Origin: Chloroflexota bacterium
GTDB taxonomy: Bacteria; Chloroflexota; Chloroflexia; Chloroflexales; Roseiflexaceae
Assembly: GCA_003670675.1 (NCBI GenBank)
Contig: QWQY01000002.1
Coordinates: 1 to 48,110 of the forward strand
Length of the DNA: 48,110 nucleotides
Reading direction: 5' to 3'
The notes below the pieces were generated by a model, which was not told the DNA's origin, did not search any database, and saw only the letters and a list, made by a program, of their open reading frames with translations. A program made the translations under genes and the position numbers. This document shows positions 8,341-15,804 of the stretch, one piece after another (positions within the stretch are counted from its first letter, which is position 1; each line of letters starts with the position of its first letter).

Positions 8341-9191
8341 GCATCGAACCGCAAGCGCGTGCGACGTCCGGCGGGTGCCGGGGTCACCTGCGTCAATGTT
8401 TCGGAACCGTAGAACCACCACCACAAGAACGCCGGTACACGCGTTATGCCACCACCCTGGCTTGCATGGCACTTCCAGGCAGCGATTTTGGCGGGGATGA
8501 CGTGCCGACAGTCAACGCTCGTCGTAATCGGCGTGGCTTCTTCGGCGACGCGCACCATATCGATGTCGCCGTTGCGCCCGAAGGCACGTGGGTTTTTGCC
8601 CAACAAACGCATCGCACCAATGATGACCCGCAACAACGACGTCGAAAATGTCGAGTAATACACCTCAGAGACCTGCCATTTGGCCTGCGTCAACGCCAAC
8701 GTCGTTGCATGATGAATGGCAATGTGATCAGGATGCCCGTAGCCACCATATGGTGGGAAGGTAATCAGGTACTGCGGCTCGAATGCATCAATAATTGCGG
8801 CGACACGCTCGGCGACATCGGTCACCGGTGCCATGACCAACGCCTCGGGATGGAGATTGTCGGGTGTGCCCGGCATATTACTGTCACGATAATTGAGAAA
8901 ATGTACCGCACCGAGATCAAGCGCCTCAGCAGCGGCGATTTGTTCTGCAGTCCTGAGTGCACGGACGTCTGCATGGTCTGCCAAAAAATGTTCGTCGACG
9001 GTGCCGCATTCGCCCCGCGTGGCACAGACATACTGCACTTCGACCCCCGCAGCACGTGCCGCCAGGATGATACCTGCATTGCCAAAAGCCTCGTCGTCTG
9101 GGTGTGCATAGACCACCAGCAAGCGTTTGGGCGCGGTCACCGGGCGCCGTTCGTAGAGCTCGGTTTGCGGGCGAAAGTCCGTTGCGGTCAT
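8337..9191 (-). CDS. PIG-L family (LmbE-like) N-deacetylase
   Basis: This 284-aa protein starts at ATG 9191, supported by AGGAG six bases upstream; the track ORF starts earlier without such a site. The hallmark AHPDDE zinc-binding motif is near residue 30, followed by T-R-G-E and a later GHPDHIAIH motif that supplies the third metal ligand. PIG-L enzymes are zinc hydrolases that remove N-acetyl groups from GlcNAc conjugates (GPI precursors, mycothiol and bacillithiol pathways, glycopeptides). A thiol-cofactor role is possible, but nothing else here supports one. It is the first gene of a two-gene operon with the GNAT enzyme. Confidence 0.88.
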   Translation of the reverse strand: MTATDFRPQTELYERRPVTAPKRLLVVYAHPDDEAFGNAGIILAARAAGVEVQYVCATRGECGTVDEHFLADHADVRALRTAEQIAAAEALDLGAVHFLNYRDSNMPGTPDNLHPEALVMAPVTDVAERVAAIIDAFEPQYLITFPPYGGYGHPDHIAIHHATTLALTQAKWQVSEVYYSTFSTSLLRVIIGAMRLLGKNPRAFGRNGDIDMVRVAEEATPITTSVDCRHVIPAKIAAWKCHASQGGGITRVPAFLWWWFYGSETLTQVTPAPAGRRTRLRFDA

Positions 9192-9293
9192 GCGGGACTC
9201 CTTGGAACAACGAGAATGCCCAACACACACGGTTGGCGCTCTCCGAGGGATTACGTACCCCACTACTATACCGCATTCCGGTGAAGCATTCCG

Positions 9294-9323
9294 TTCTTTT
9301 GTGGGCAAAATCAATGCTATAAT
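9294..9323 (+). promoter_or_regulatory. Extended -10 promoter of the membrane-protein gene
   Basis: TGCTATAAT (perfect TATAAT at 9318-9323 with the TG extension) lies 22 nt before ATG 9346. The -35 is weak (TTCTTT, about 9294). AGGAG at 9337-9341 serves as ribosome site. Confidence 0.65.
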
Positions 9324-9345
9324 ATGTCGTTATTACAGGAGCACG

Positions 9346-10356
9346 ATGCTGATGAGCGCACCATCCCAACCGAGTATCGTCGACATCCTCAGCGACGCAT
9401 ATGCACGCCTCAACCGGGCTGCATGGATTGTCGCCATTCCCTTGGTGCTGAACGTAGCACTCTGGTACGCACCAGCGGTGTCGTTCGCACCGCTCCTCAA
9501 CCAATCTGCCCAACTATTGCGCGACATGCAACCCGACGATGCGCCCGAATCGACTGCCGAAATCCGTCAGATTCGCGATCAAACCATAACCGTCCTCGAA
9601 GAGCTCGGTAGCGACGACATGCGCCCGCAACTGGCCTGGCTCAACGCCGTGCCCTATACGATATACGGCTTCCGGGCTGGTGGGGCGAGCGCAGACGCGG
9701 TCGGCTTGCCGTTCATTAACGCACAACCAGCCAAAGTCGACCCCGCCACGGCCATCTGGGTCGAGGGCTTTGGCGATGTGGCACGGAGCTTTCTCGTCGT
9801 CAATGTCGTCGGCTTGTTCATGACCGCGCTCTACTTGCTCCTGGTGGCGGGGAGTGTTCGCGATTCTGCTCCCATGGACAAGTTTGGCGGGCAGCTCCTG
9901 CTGACCATGGGGCGGTTGTTGCTCTATGCACTGACCATCACGGCTATCGCCGTTGTGCTGTTGATCCCGCTGTCCATCTTCACCTTCCTGCTGATTAGTC
10001 TCAACCCCGCATTCGGGGCATTTGTCCTCCTGGCAGGATCGGCGATTTGGTTATGGGCGGGCATTTATCTGGGGTTCACCCGCGAGCTGATGGTCCTCAA
10101 CGACTACGGCCCGTTCCAGGCAATACGGGCCAGTATCACGCTGGTGCGTACATCGTTTTGGCGGGTGGTATCGTTCGTGGGGGTCTTGTTGGTTGTGGTC
10201 GCTGGGATGGGGATTGTGCTGGCAGGCATGATCGGCACCCAAGCAGGCCTCATCGGCGCAATTATTGTCAGTGCCTATCTGATGAGTGGGATATCCGTCG
10301 CACGCATGCGCTTCGTGCAACTCCATCAGGGTGCTCCGACCGTCCACATCGTCTAA
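9346..10356 (+). CDS. Multi-pass membrane protein of unknown function
   Basis: The protein has 336 residues from ATG 9346 (AGGAG four bases upstream); ATG 9352 is an equally acceptable start. The track ORF begins upstream of the promoter and cannot be right. I see about five or six hydrophobic segments: one near residues 25-45, one near 145-165, then pairs in the C-terminal half (about 190-250 and 275-320). A soluble stretch with many Asp/Gln residues separates the first two. The organisation resembles GPDP-membrane-domain or DUF-type integral proteins found near housekeeping genes. I do not recognise a family. It is 58 nt upstream of gyrB and may be cotranscribed with it. Confidence 0.65.
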   Translation: MLMSAPSQPSIVDILSDAYARLNRAAWIVAIPLVLNVALWYAPAVSFAPLLNQSAQLLRDMQPDDAPESTAEIRQIRDQTITVLEELGSDDMRPQLAWLNAVPYTIYGFRAGGASADAVGLPFINAQPAKVDPATAIWVEGFGDVARSFLVVNVVGLFMTALYLLLVAGSVRDSAPMDKFGGQLLLTMGRLLLYALTITAIAVVLLIPLSIFTFLLISLNPAFGAFVLLAGSAIWLWAGIYLGFTRELMVLNDYGPFQAIRASITLVRTSFWRVVSFVGVLLVVVAGMGIVLAGMIGTQAGLIGAIIVSAYLMSGISVARMRFVQLHQGAPTVHIV

Positions 10357-10414
10357 AGAGTCTCGAGTGCTGCGCCTGGGGAGCAATCCCCTTGATCACA
10401 GGAAAGATAGTTGA

Positions 10415-12337
10415 ATGACTGACGCATCAATGCAAGGATCCACCTACGACGAGAGTCAAATTCAGGTTCTCGAAGGTATGGAAGCGGTGCGCAAGCGCCC
10501 GGGCATGTACATTGGACCCACCGATATCAACGGGTTGCACACCATGGTGCGTGAAGTCGTCGACAACTCCGTCGACGAAGTCATGGCCGGCCGTGCCACC
10601 AAAGTCATGGTCACCATCCACCAAGACGGCTCGGTCACCGTCCGTGACGACGGCCAGGGTATCCCCGTCGGCATCCACCCCAAAATGGGCATCAGCACGT
10701 TGACCGTGGTCATGACTGTGCTCCACGCCGGCGGCAAGTTCGGCGGCACCGGCTACAAAGTATCGTCTGGTCTGCACGGCGTGGGTGTCTCGGCAGTCAA
10801 CGCCTTGTCGTCGTACTGCAAAGTGACGGTCTATCGCGCCGGCCGTGAGTACTACCAAGAGTTCCGCTGCGGCGCACCCGTCAGCGAGGTCATCGAGGTC
10901 GGTCCCACCGAAGAACACGGCACCGAGACGACCTTCATGCCCGATACGACGATCATCCAGTCGATCGACTACAACTTCAAAACCCTGGCCCAGCGCTTCC
11001 GCGAGATGTCGTACCTCAACAAAGGGCTCCGCTTCCGCTTCGTCGACGAACGCGACGGCAACGAGCTGAGCTTTTACTTCGAAGGTGGCATTGGCTCGTA
11101 TGTGCGCCATCTCAACAAAGATCGCGTCACCCTCCACAAAAACCCGTTCTATGTCGAGCGCGTCTCAGACGACGTCGCAGTCGAGATTTCGTTGCAATAT
11201 ACCGAAGCCTACGACACCGATTCAATCTATTCGTTTGCCAACAACATCAACAACACCGACGGCGGCGCGCACGTTACGGGCTTCCGCAACGCACTCACCC
11301 GGGTCGTCAATGCATATGCCCGGAGCAAGAATCTGCTCAAAGAAAACGAAGGCAACCTGACCGGCGACGACGTCCGCGAAGGCCTGACCGCCGTCATCAG
11401 CGTCAAGCTCCGCGATCCGCAGTTCAGCTCACAAACCAAAGAAAAACTCGTCAGCCCCATCGCCGCCACCGCCGTCAACACCGTCTTTGGCGAAGCCTTG
11501 CAGATGTGGCTCGAAGAGAACCCCGCCGAGGGCAAACGTGTCATCGAAAAGTGTATCTCGGCTGCCCGTACCCGACTGGCCGTCCAAAAAGTCCGCGAAA
11601 CAGCCCGCAAAGGCCTGCTCGAAGGCTTTTCGCTGCCCGGCAAATTGGCCGACTGCTCCGACAACAACCCCGCCAACTGCGAACTCTTCATCGTCGAAGG
11701 TGACAGCGCCGGCGGAAGTGCCAAGCAAGGCCGCGACCGACGCTTCCAGGCCATCCTCCCGTTGCGCGGCAAAATCTTGAACGTCGAGAAAAGCCGGCTC
11801 GACCGCATGCTCTCCAACAACGAAGTGCGCGCGCTGATAACCGCCATTGGTGCCAGCGTCGGCGATCAGTTCGATATCTCCAAAATCCGCTACCATCGGG
11901 TCTTTTTGATGTCGGACGCCGACGTCGACGGGAGTCACATCCGTACCCTGCTGCTGACGTTCTTCTTCCGCTATATGCGCCCCTTGATTACCAGCGGCAA
12001 CTTGTACATCGCCCAACCACCGTTGTTCCGCGTCCGCGTCGGCAAAAACGACCGCTACGTATACACCGACCAAGACCGCGAAGCATACGTCGCCACCCTG
12101 ACCCCGGCCGAACGCAACCGCGTCGAGCTCCAGCGCTACAAAGGGCTGGGCGAAATGAACGCCGAACAACTCTGGGACACGACGATGAACCCAGCAAACC
12201 GCGTCATCCTTAAGGTCACTATGGACGATGCCGTCGCTGCCGAAGAAACCTTCACCATGCTGATGGGCGACCTCGTGCCACCACGCAAACGCTTCATCCA
12301 GACCCACGCACCCGAGGTCCGCAACCTCGATATCTAA
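10415..12337 (+). CDS. gyrB: DNA gyrase subunit B
   Basis: The 640-aa length is normal for the short (non-enterobacterial) GyrB class. It is the ATPase subunit of gyrase, which supercoils DNA with GyrA. Motifs occur in order: RKRPGMYIG near residue 25, the GHKL ATP-site EVVDNSVDE, the GGKFGG..YKVSSGLHGVG lid, the TOPRIM EGDSAGGSAKQGRDR near 430, PLRGKILNVEK, the metal-binding DADVDGSHIRTLLLTFFFR near 510, and the C-terminal QRYKGLGEMN. No insertion or intein is seen. AGGAAAG upstream of ATG 10415 serves as ribosome site. gyrA is not in the window. A strong hairpin follows. Confidence 0.95.
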   Translation: MTDASMQGSTYDESQIQVLEGMEAVRKRPGMYIGPTDINGLHTMVREVVDNSVDEVMAGRATKVMVTIHQDGSVTVRDDGQGIPVGIHPKMGISTLTVVMTVLHAGGKFGGTGYKVSSGLHGVGVSAVNALSSYCKVTVYRAGREYYQEFRCGAPVSEVIEVGPTEEHGTETTFMPDTTIIQSIDYNFKTLAQRFREMSYLNKGLRFRFVDERDGNELSFYFEGGIGSYVRHLNKDRVTLHKNPFYVERVSDDVAVEISLQYTEAYDTDSIYSFANNINNTDGGAHVTGFRNALTRVVNAYARSKNLLKENEGNLTGDDVREGLTAVISVKLRDPQFSSQTKEKLVSPIAATAVNTVFGEALQMWLEENPAEGKRVIEKCISAARTRLAVQKVRETARKGLLEGFSLPGKLADCSDNNPANCELFIVEGDSAGGSAKQGRDRRFQAILPLRGKILNVEKSRLDRMLSNNEVRALITAIGASVGDQFDISKIRYHRVFLMSDADVDGSHIRTLLLTFFFRYMRPLITSGNLYIAQPPLFRVRVGKNDRYVYTDQDREAYVATLTPAERNRVELQRYKGLGEMNAEQLWDTTMNPANRVILKVTMDDAVAAEETFTMLMGDLVPPRKRFIQTHAPEVRNLDI

Positions 12338-12377
12338 TCATCCATGCCCACGGCGTCATATTGACCCACGGCATGCC

Positions 12378-12407
12378 TTTTGGCCCACGGCGTGCCGTGG
12401 GCCAAAA
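12378..12407. terminator. Bidirectional hairpin after gyrB
   Basis: A 14-bp perfect palindromic stem, TTTTGGCCCACGGC / GCCGTGGGCCAAAA, has a 2-nt nominal loop. It ends gyrB transcription just before the tRNA promoter. The CCCACGGC core recurs twice upstream (about 12347 and 12364). Confidence 0.75.
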
Positions 12408-12413
12408 TTCGGT

Positions 12414-12442
12414 TTGACAACGTACTTTTTGCGTCGTATACT
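12414..12442 (+). promoter_or_regulatory. Consensus sigma-70 promoter of the tRNA pair
   Basis: A perfect -35 TTGACA (12414-12419) and a -10 TATACT (12437-12442) are separated by 17 bp, and the first tRNA starts 14 nt downstream. This is one of the two clearest promoters in the window. Confidence 0.9.
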
Positions 12443-12456
12443 GAAAAAAGAGTTTT

Positions 12457-12532
12457 GGGGGTGTAGCTCAGCTGGTAGAGCGCGACAATCGCACTGTCGA
12501 GGCCAGGAGTTCGAGCCTCCTCACCTCCACCA
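12457..12532 (+). tRNA. tRNA-Ala (anticodon CGC)
   Basis: The 76-nt cloverleaf folds fully by hand: acceptor GGGGGTG/CACCTCC, D stem GCTC/GAGC, anticodon stem CGACA/TGTCG, a loop with CGC at 12490-12492, a 5-nt variable loop, T stem AGGAG/CTCCT with TTCGAGC loop, discriminator A and an encoded CCA. The G3-U70 wobble pair, the main alanine identity element, is present. It reads GCG codons. Confidence 0.95.
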
Positions 12533-12546
12533 AGTTCATAATGTCT

Positions 12547-12622
12547 GGGGCAATAGCTCAGTTGGTAGAGCGCAACGCTGGCAGTGTTGAGGTCTGGGGT
12601 TCGACCCCCCATTGCTCCACCA
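12547..12622 (+). tRNA. tRNA-Ala (anticodon GGC)
   Basis: The 76-nt cloverleaf starts 14 nt after the first tRNA: acceptor GGGGCAA/TTGCTCC with G3-U70, D stem GCTC/GAGC, anticodon stem CAACG/TGTTG (one G-U), anticodon GGC at 12580-12582, T stem TGGGG/CCCCA, discriminator A and an encoded CCA. It reads GCC (and GCU by wobble). It shares the promoter at 12414. Confidence 0.95.
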
Positions 12623-12626
12623 GTCA

Positions 12627-12663
12627 ATCACCGCAATCATACGATTGCGGTGATACTCTTTTG
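12627..12663 (+). terminator. Rho-independent terminator of the tRNA pair
   Basis: A 12-bp perfect stem, ATCACCGCAATC / GATTGCGGTGAT, with a 4-nt loop (ATAC) is followed by ACTCTTTT. It starts 5 nt after the second tRNA. Confidence 0.88.
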
Positions 12664-12715
12664 TGCCCAAAAATACCCTATCATAGAGGCACGAAGCGTT
12701 ATCAAGAGGTACCCC

Positions 12716-13813
12716 ATGCAACCACATCGTGAATACCACGCAAAACGCGCACGCCTCGCACAGCACATGCAGGCACTTGGTTTGAACGGGTTATTGCTTA
12801 CCCGGAGCGCCAACGTGAGTTGGCTGTCGTGTGGCGGCCAAGCCCACGTCGGCCTCAATAGCGAGAGCGCTGTTGCCAACATTTTGTGCACCCCTGAACG
12901 CGATTACCTCGTCGCGAGTGGGATCGAGATGCCGCGCATGCTCGCCGAAGAAATGACCAATCTGCCCGTGACGCCGCATGTGTTCCCCTGGTTCGAGCCA
13001 CAACAACGCGATGCGTGGATCGACAATCTGTGTGGAGCGGGCACCTGGGCGAGTGACCTGCCCGGCGCACGCTCGCAGGCAGCGGCGCTCACCGACCTGC
13101 GCGTCACCCTCGAGCCCGAAGAAATCGATCGCTACCGCGCACTCGGTGCAGCAACCGGACGCGCTGTCGAGGCGGTCACACGAGCGGTTCGCCCCGGGAT
13201 GCGCGAGTTCGAGGTATCTGGCTTATTAGCTGCGCATGTCTACGCGATGGGCGCAGCACCGGTGGTCACGCTGGTAGCAGCAGACGACCGCCTGCTCCAG
13301 TTCCGTCACCCCATACCCACCGACACACGTGTCCAAAAAACCGCCATGGTCGTCGTGTGTGCCCGCCGCAACGGCTTGATCGTATCGGCCACACGGCTCG
13401 TGTCGTTCGGCGCTATGGATGCAACCATGGCCCAGCGGGCCGCAGATTGCGCCGCCGTCGATGCCGCTGCCTGGCATGCAACGGTACCCGGACAAACCCT
13501 CGGTAGTGCGTTCCAGGCCATCATCGCAGCCTACCACGAATGTGGTCACATCAATGAATGGCACAAACATCATCAGGGCGGCGTGACCGGCTACGAAAAC
13601 CGCGAAATCCAGGCACGCCCTGACAGCACTCACATCATCGGGGTCAATCAGGCGTATGCGTGGAACCCGAGCATCACCGGCACCAAATCCGAAGACACCA
13701 TGATCGTCACCGCCAATGGCCCCGAATCGGTGTCGACCACCGGCGATTGGCCTATGCAGCAGGTTACCATCGGCGGCACCGTCTACGAGCGGCCGGCGGT
13801 ATTGATCAACTAG
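12716..13813 (+). CDS. M24-family peptidase-fold protein with degenerate metal site
   Basis: The protein has 365 residues from ATG 12716 (AGAGG six bases upstream); the longer track ORF starts inside a tRNA and is rejected. The N-terminal creatinase-like domain (about 1-135) and C-terminal pita-bread domain have the Xaa-Pro peptidase layout, with the R-x-L-G-A-A helix near residue 140 and a C-terminal GTKSEDT motif. The metal ligands are largely missing. The usual IDxG aspartate aligns with VCAR, the S-D-I-T-R aspartate with S-A-T-R, the G-H-G-I-G segment with HHQGGVTGYE, and the EPG glutamate with AWNPS. It may be a pseudoenzyme, or belong to a subfamily using other residues. Transcription is separate from the tRNAs. 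Confidence 0.75.
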   Translation: MQPHREYHAKRARLAQHMQALGLNGLLLTRSANVSWLSCGGQAHVGLNSESAVANILCTPERDYLVASGIEMPRMLAEEMTNLPVTPHVFPWFEPQQRDAWIDNLCGAGTWASDLPGARSQAAALTDLRVTLEPEEIDRYRALGAATGRAVEAVTRAVRPGMREFEVSGLLAAHVYAMGAAPVVTLVAADDRLLQFRHPIPTDTRVQKTAMVVVCARRNGLIVSATRLVSFGAMDATMAQRAADCAAVDAAAWHATVPGQTLGSAFQAIIAAYHECGHINEWHKHHQGGVTGYENREIQARPDSTHIIGVNQAYAWNPSITGTKSEDTMIVTANGPESVSTTGDWPMQQVTIGGTVYERPAVLIN

Positions 13814-13826
13814 ACTCCAAACCAAT

Positions 13827-13859
13827 CACGCCCCCGTCGGCAGTGCCGACGGGGGCGTG
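13827..13859. terminator. Bidirectional hairpin between convergent genes
   Basis: A 15-bp perfect stem, CACGCCCCCGTCGGC / GCCGACGGGGGCGTG, with a 3-nt loop lies between the stop codons of the M24 gene and the VOC gene. There is no T tract on the plus side. Confidence 0.6.
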
Positions 13860-13872
13860 TGTGCGTCTACTC

Positions 13873-14316
13873 CTAGGCGTTGAGCAAATCAGCGACAATC
13901 AGCTTCTTCATGCCCATCATCGCCTGCATGGCCCGTTGCGCTTTGGCCGGGTCAGGGTTGCCCAACGCCTCGCCGAGCTGCACCGGCACGACCTGCCACG
14001 TCACCCCGAAGCGGTCAACCACCCAGCCGCATTGTTGCTCGGTCCCACCAGCAGCAAAGGCATCGTAATAATGGTCGACCTCGGTTTGGTCGGCGCAATC
14101 GATCATGAACGACACCGCAGAGTTCATGGTCATGTACGGTCCGCCATTGAGCGCATGGATTTCGCGCCCATCCAGCGACATGGTCAGTGTAAACGTCGTC
14201 CCGTCGGCGTTGGTCTGATGTGCGGTTAAATGCGAGTTGGGGAAGAGCGCAAGATAAAACTGCGCTGCCTCGTATGCATTGTTGTCGAACCACAAAAACG
14301 GAGTAATTTTGGGCAC
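13873..14316 (-). CDS. VOC/PhnB-like protein (3-demethylubiquinone methyltransferase-like domain)
   Basis: The protein has 147 residues starting at GTG 14316, chosen because AAGGAG lies six bases upstream and the protein then opens with P-K-I-T-P-F-L-W-F, the usual start of this family. The upstream track extension lacks such a site. The family pattern is clear: FDNNAYEAAQFY near residue 9, then LDGREIHALNGGP, SFMIDCADQTEVDHYYDAF, a G-W-V-x-D-x-F-G-V-T-W-Q motif, and a C-terminal AMQAMMGMKKLI. Despite the Pfam-type name, members are VOC-fold proteins of uncertain chemistry, not proven ubiquinone methyltransferases. It is divergent from the PucC gene, with a palindrome between. Confidence 0.82.
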   Translation of the reverse strand: MPKITPFLWFDNNAYEAAQFYLALFPNSHLTAHQTNADGTTFTLTMSLDGREIHALNGGPYMTMNSAVSFMIDCADQTEVDHYYDAFAAGGTEQQCGWVVDRFGVTWQVVPVQLGEALGNPDPAKAQRAMQAMMGMKKLIVADLLNA

Positions 14317-14366
14317 GGTGCGCTCCTTCGTCACGATGAAGGCAAAGTATACCACACCGCATATTG

Positions 14367-14380
14367 ACTGACCGGTCAGT
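14367..14380. promoter_or_regulatory. Perfect 14-bp palindrome, TetR-operator-like
   Basis: ACTGACCGGTCAGT is a perfect 14-bp palindrome between the divergent VOC gene (start 14316) and pucC-like gene (start 14465). The TGACCGGTCA core is typical of operators of TetR-family repressors. No TetR gene is in the window. It could control both genes. Confidence 0.5.
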
Positions 14381-14464
14381 TTGTTTTGGGCAACAGAACG
14401 CGCCAAAAAGCGTTGTCCCGTGCGTTACAATAATCACAATGTGAACGCAATCAAAGGACGCCCC

Positions 14465-15760
14465 ATGCGAATCCCGACCCTTATCCGACTCAGTGCCATC
14501 CACGTATCCGTCGCGTTGACATTGTTGCCCATCAACAGCACCCTCAACCGCATCATGATTACCGAACTGGGTATTTCTGCGACCCTCGTCGCGTTGCTTG
14601 TATCGGTGCCGTATCTACTTTCACCGATGCAGCTCTGGATCGGGTCACTCGGCGAACAGCGCCCGATTTGGGGCTACCACCGCAGTCCCTACATCATCAT
14701 CGGGCTGCTCCTGTGTGCATTTGGAGCAGCCAGCTCACCCACTGCTGCATTTGCCATCTATGACGGGCTGTGGTGGGGCATCCCGTTTGGGTTTTTGGCG
14801 TTCGGTGCGTGGGGCTTCGGATTCAACTTTGCGACGGTCTCGTATCTCGCATTGGCAACCGAGCTGTCGAGCCCCCAAGAACGCTCCAAAACGGTCGGTG
14901 TGATGTGGTTTGTCCTCATCCTGAGCATGATTATTGGCGGTATCAGTTTTTCTCGTGCCATCGAGCCCTACTCACACGAACGGCTCATCACTGCCTTTAT
15001 CGAGATGGCCGGTTTGGCACTGGGTATCGGCCTCCTCGGCGTCATCGGGCTTGAGCAACGCGGTCCTGCAGCAGTACCCGCCGAGCAGAGACCCAGCATG
15101 CAGGTCGTTTTGCGCACGGTATGGGGCAATCCGCAAGCCAAACGGTTCTTCGTCTATCTCATTTTGTTGTTGGTTGGCTTGTTGGGTCAGGATGTCCTGC
15201 TCGAGCCATACGCCGGCGACATCTTCGGCGTTCCACCGGCAGTCACCACACGCTATACCTCGATCTGGGGAGCGACGTTGTTGCTGGGGCTCTTGATTAC
15301 CAGCCCACTCACCAAACGCTACGGGATGAAGCGCGTCGCAGGTAGTGGAGCTGTCATCGCAGCACTCGGGTTGGGGTTGATTGTGTCAGCCGGCGCGGTT
15401 CATGAAGTCGGACTATTGGTACCAGGGCTGGCAGTGTTCGGCTTTGGATCGGGGATTTCTACCGCGGCCAACCTCGCACTGATGCTCGATATGACCGTGG
15501 CTGGCCAGGTGGGTATTTTCATTGGTGCCTGGGGCGTGGCAGATGCGTTGGCGCGCTTCGGGGGCACCATGCTCAGCGGTATCATCCGCGATGTCGTCGG
15601 GTATGCCCTCGGGAGCGTGTATGCGGGCTACGCCGTCGTCTTCGGCATCGAGATAGCCCTGTTCGGCTTTTCGCTCATCTTGCTGAGAAATATCGAAGTC
15701 AAAGACTTCACCCGCCATGCGTCCACCCGCGACGTCATCGCTGCAGCCGGCAACGTGTAA
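14465..15760 (+). CDS. pucC: PucC/LhaA-family MFS transporter (antenna assembly)
   Basis: The protein has 431 residues from ATG 14465 and twelve apparent membrane segments. The BCD/PucC family is indicated by the N-terminal R-L-S-x-I-H layout, RSPYIIIG near residue 80, and above all the QDVLLEPYAGDIFG motif near residue 241, which matches the QD-x-L-L-E-P-Y-G signature of PucC, LhaA and BchG-linked transporters. In phototrophs these proteins are needed to assemble light-harvesting complexes, probably by handling bacteriochlorophyll. The presence of pucC is the best single argument that the host is a chlorophototroph. No other photosynthesis gene is nearby, so the gene sits outside any photosynthesis cluster. 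Confidence 0.8.
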   Translation: MRIPTLIRLSAIHVSVALTLLPINSTLNRIMITELGISATLVALLVSVPYLLSPMQLWIGSLGEQRPIWGYHRSPYIIIGLLLCAFGAASSPTAAFAIYDGLWWGIPFGFLAFGAWGFGFNFATVSYLALATELSSPQERSKTVGVMWFVLILSMIIGGISFSRAIEPYSHERLITAFIEMAGLALGIGLLGVIGLEQRGPAAVPAEQRPSMQVVLRTVWGNPQAKRFFVYLILLLVGLLGQDVLLEPYAGDIFGVPPAVTTRYTSIWGATLLLGLLITSPLTKRYGMKRVAGSGAVIAALGLGLIVSAGAVHEVGLLVPGLAVFGFGSGISTAANLALMLDMTVAGQVGIFIGAWGVADALARFGGTMLSGIIRDVVGYALGSVYAGYAVVFGIEIALFGFSLILLRNIEVKDFTRHASTRDVIAAAGNV

Positions 15761-15804
15761 CACTCCCGCCCGCTCACGCTCCGTCGTGACAGTCCGATGT
15801 GCGC

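Noticed and set aside
12334-12627. Minus-strand ORF across the two tRNA genes
   Set aside because: It reads through two well-folded tRNAs and their promoter.
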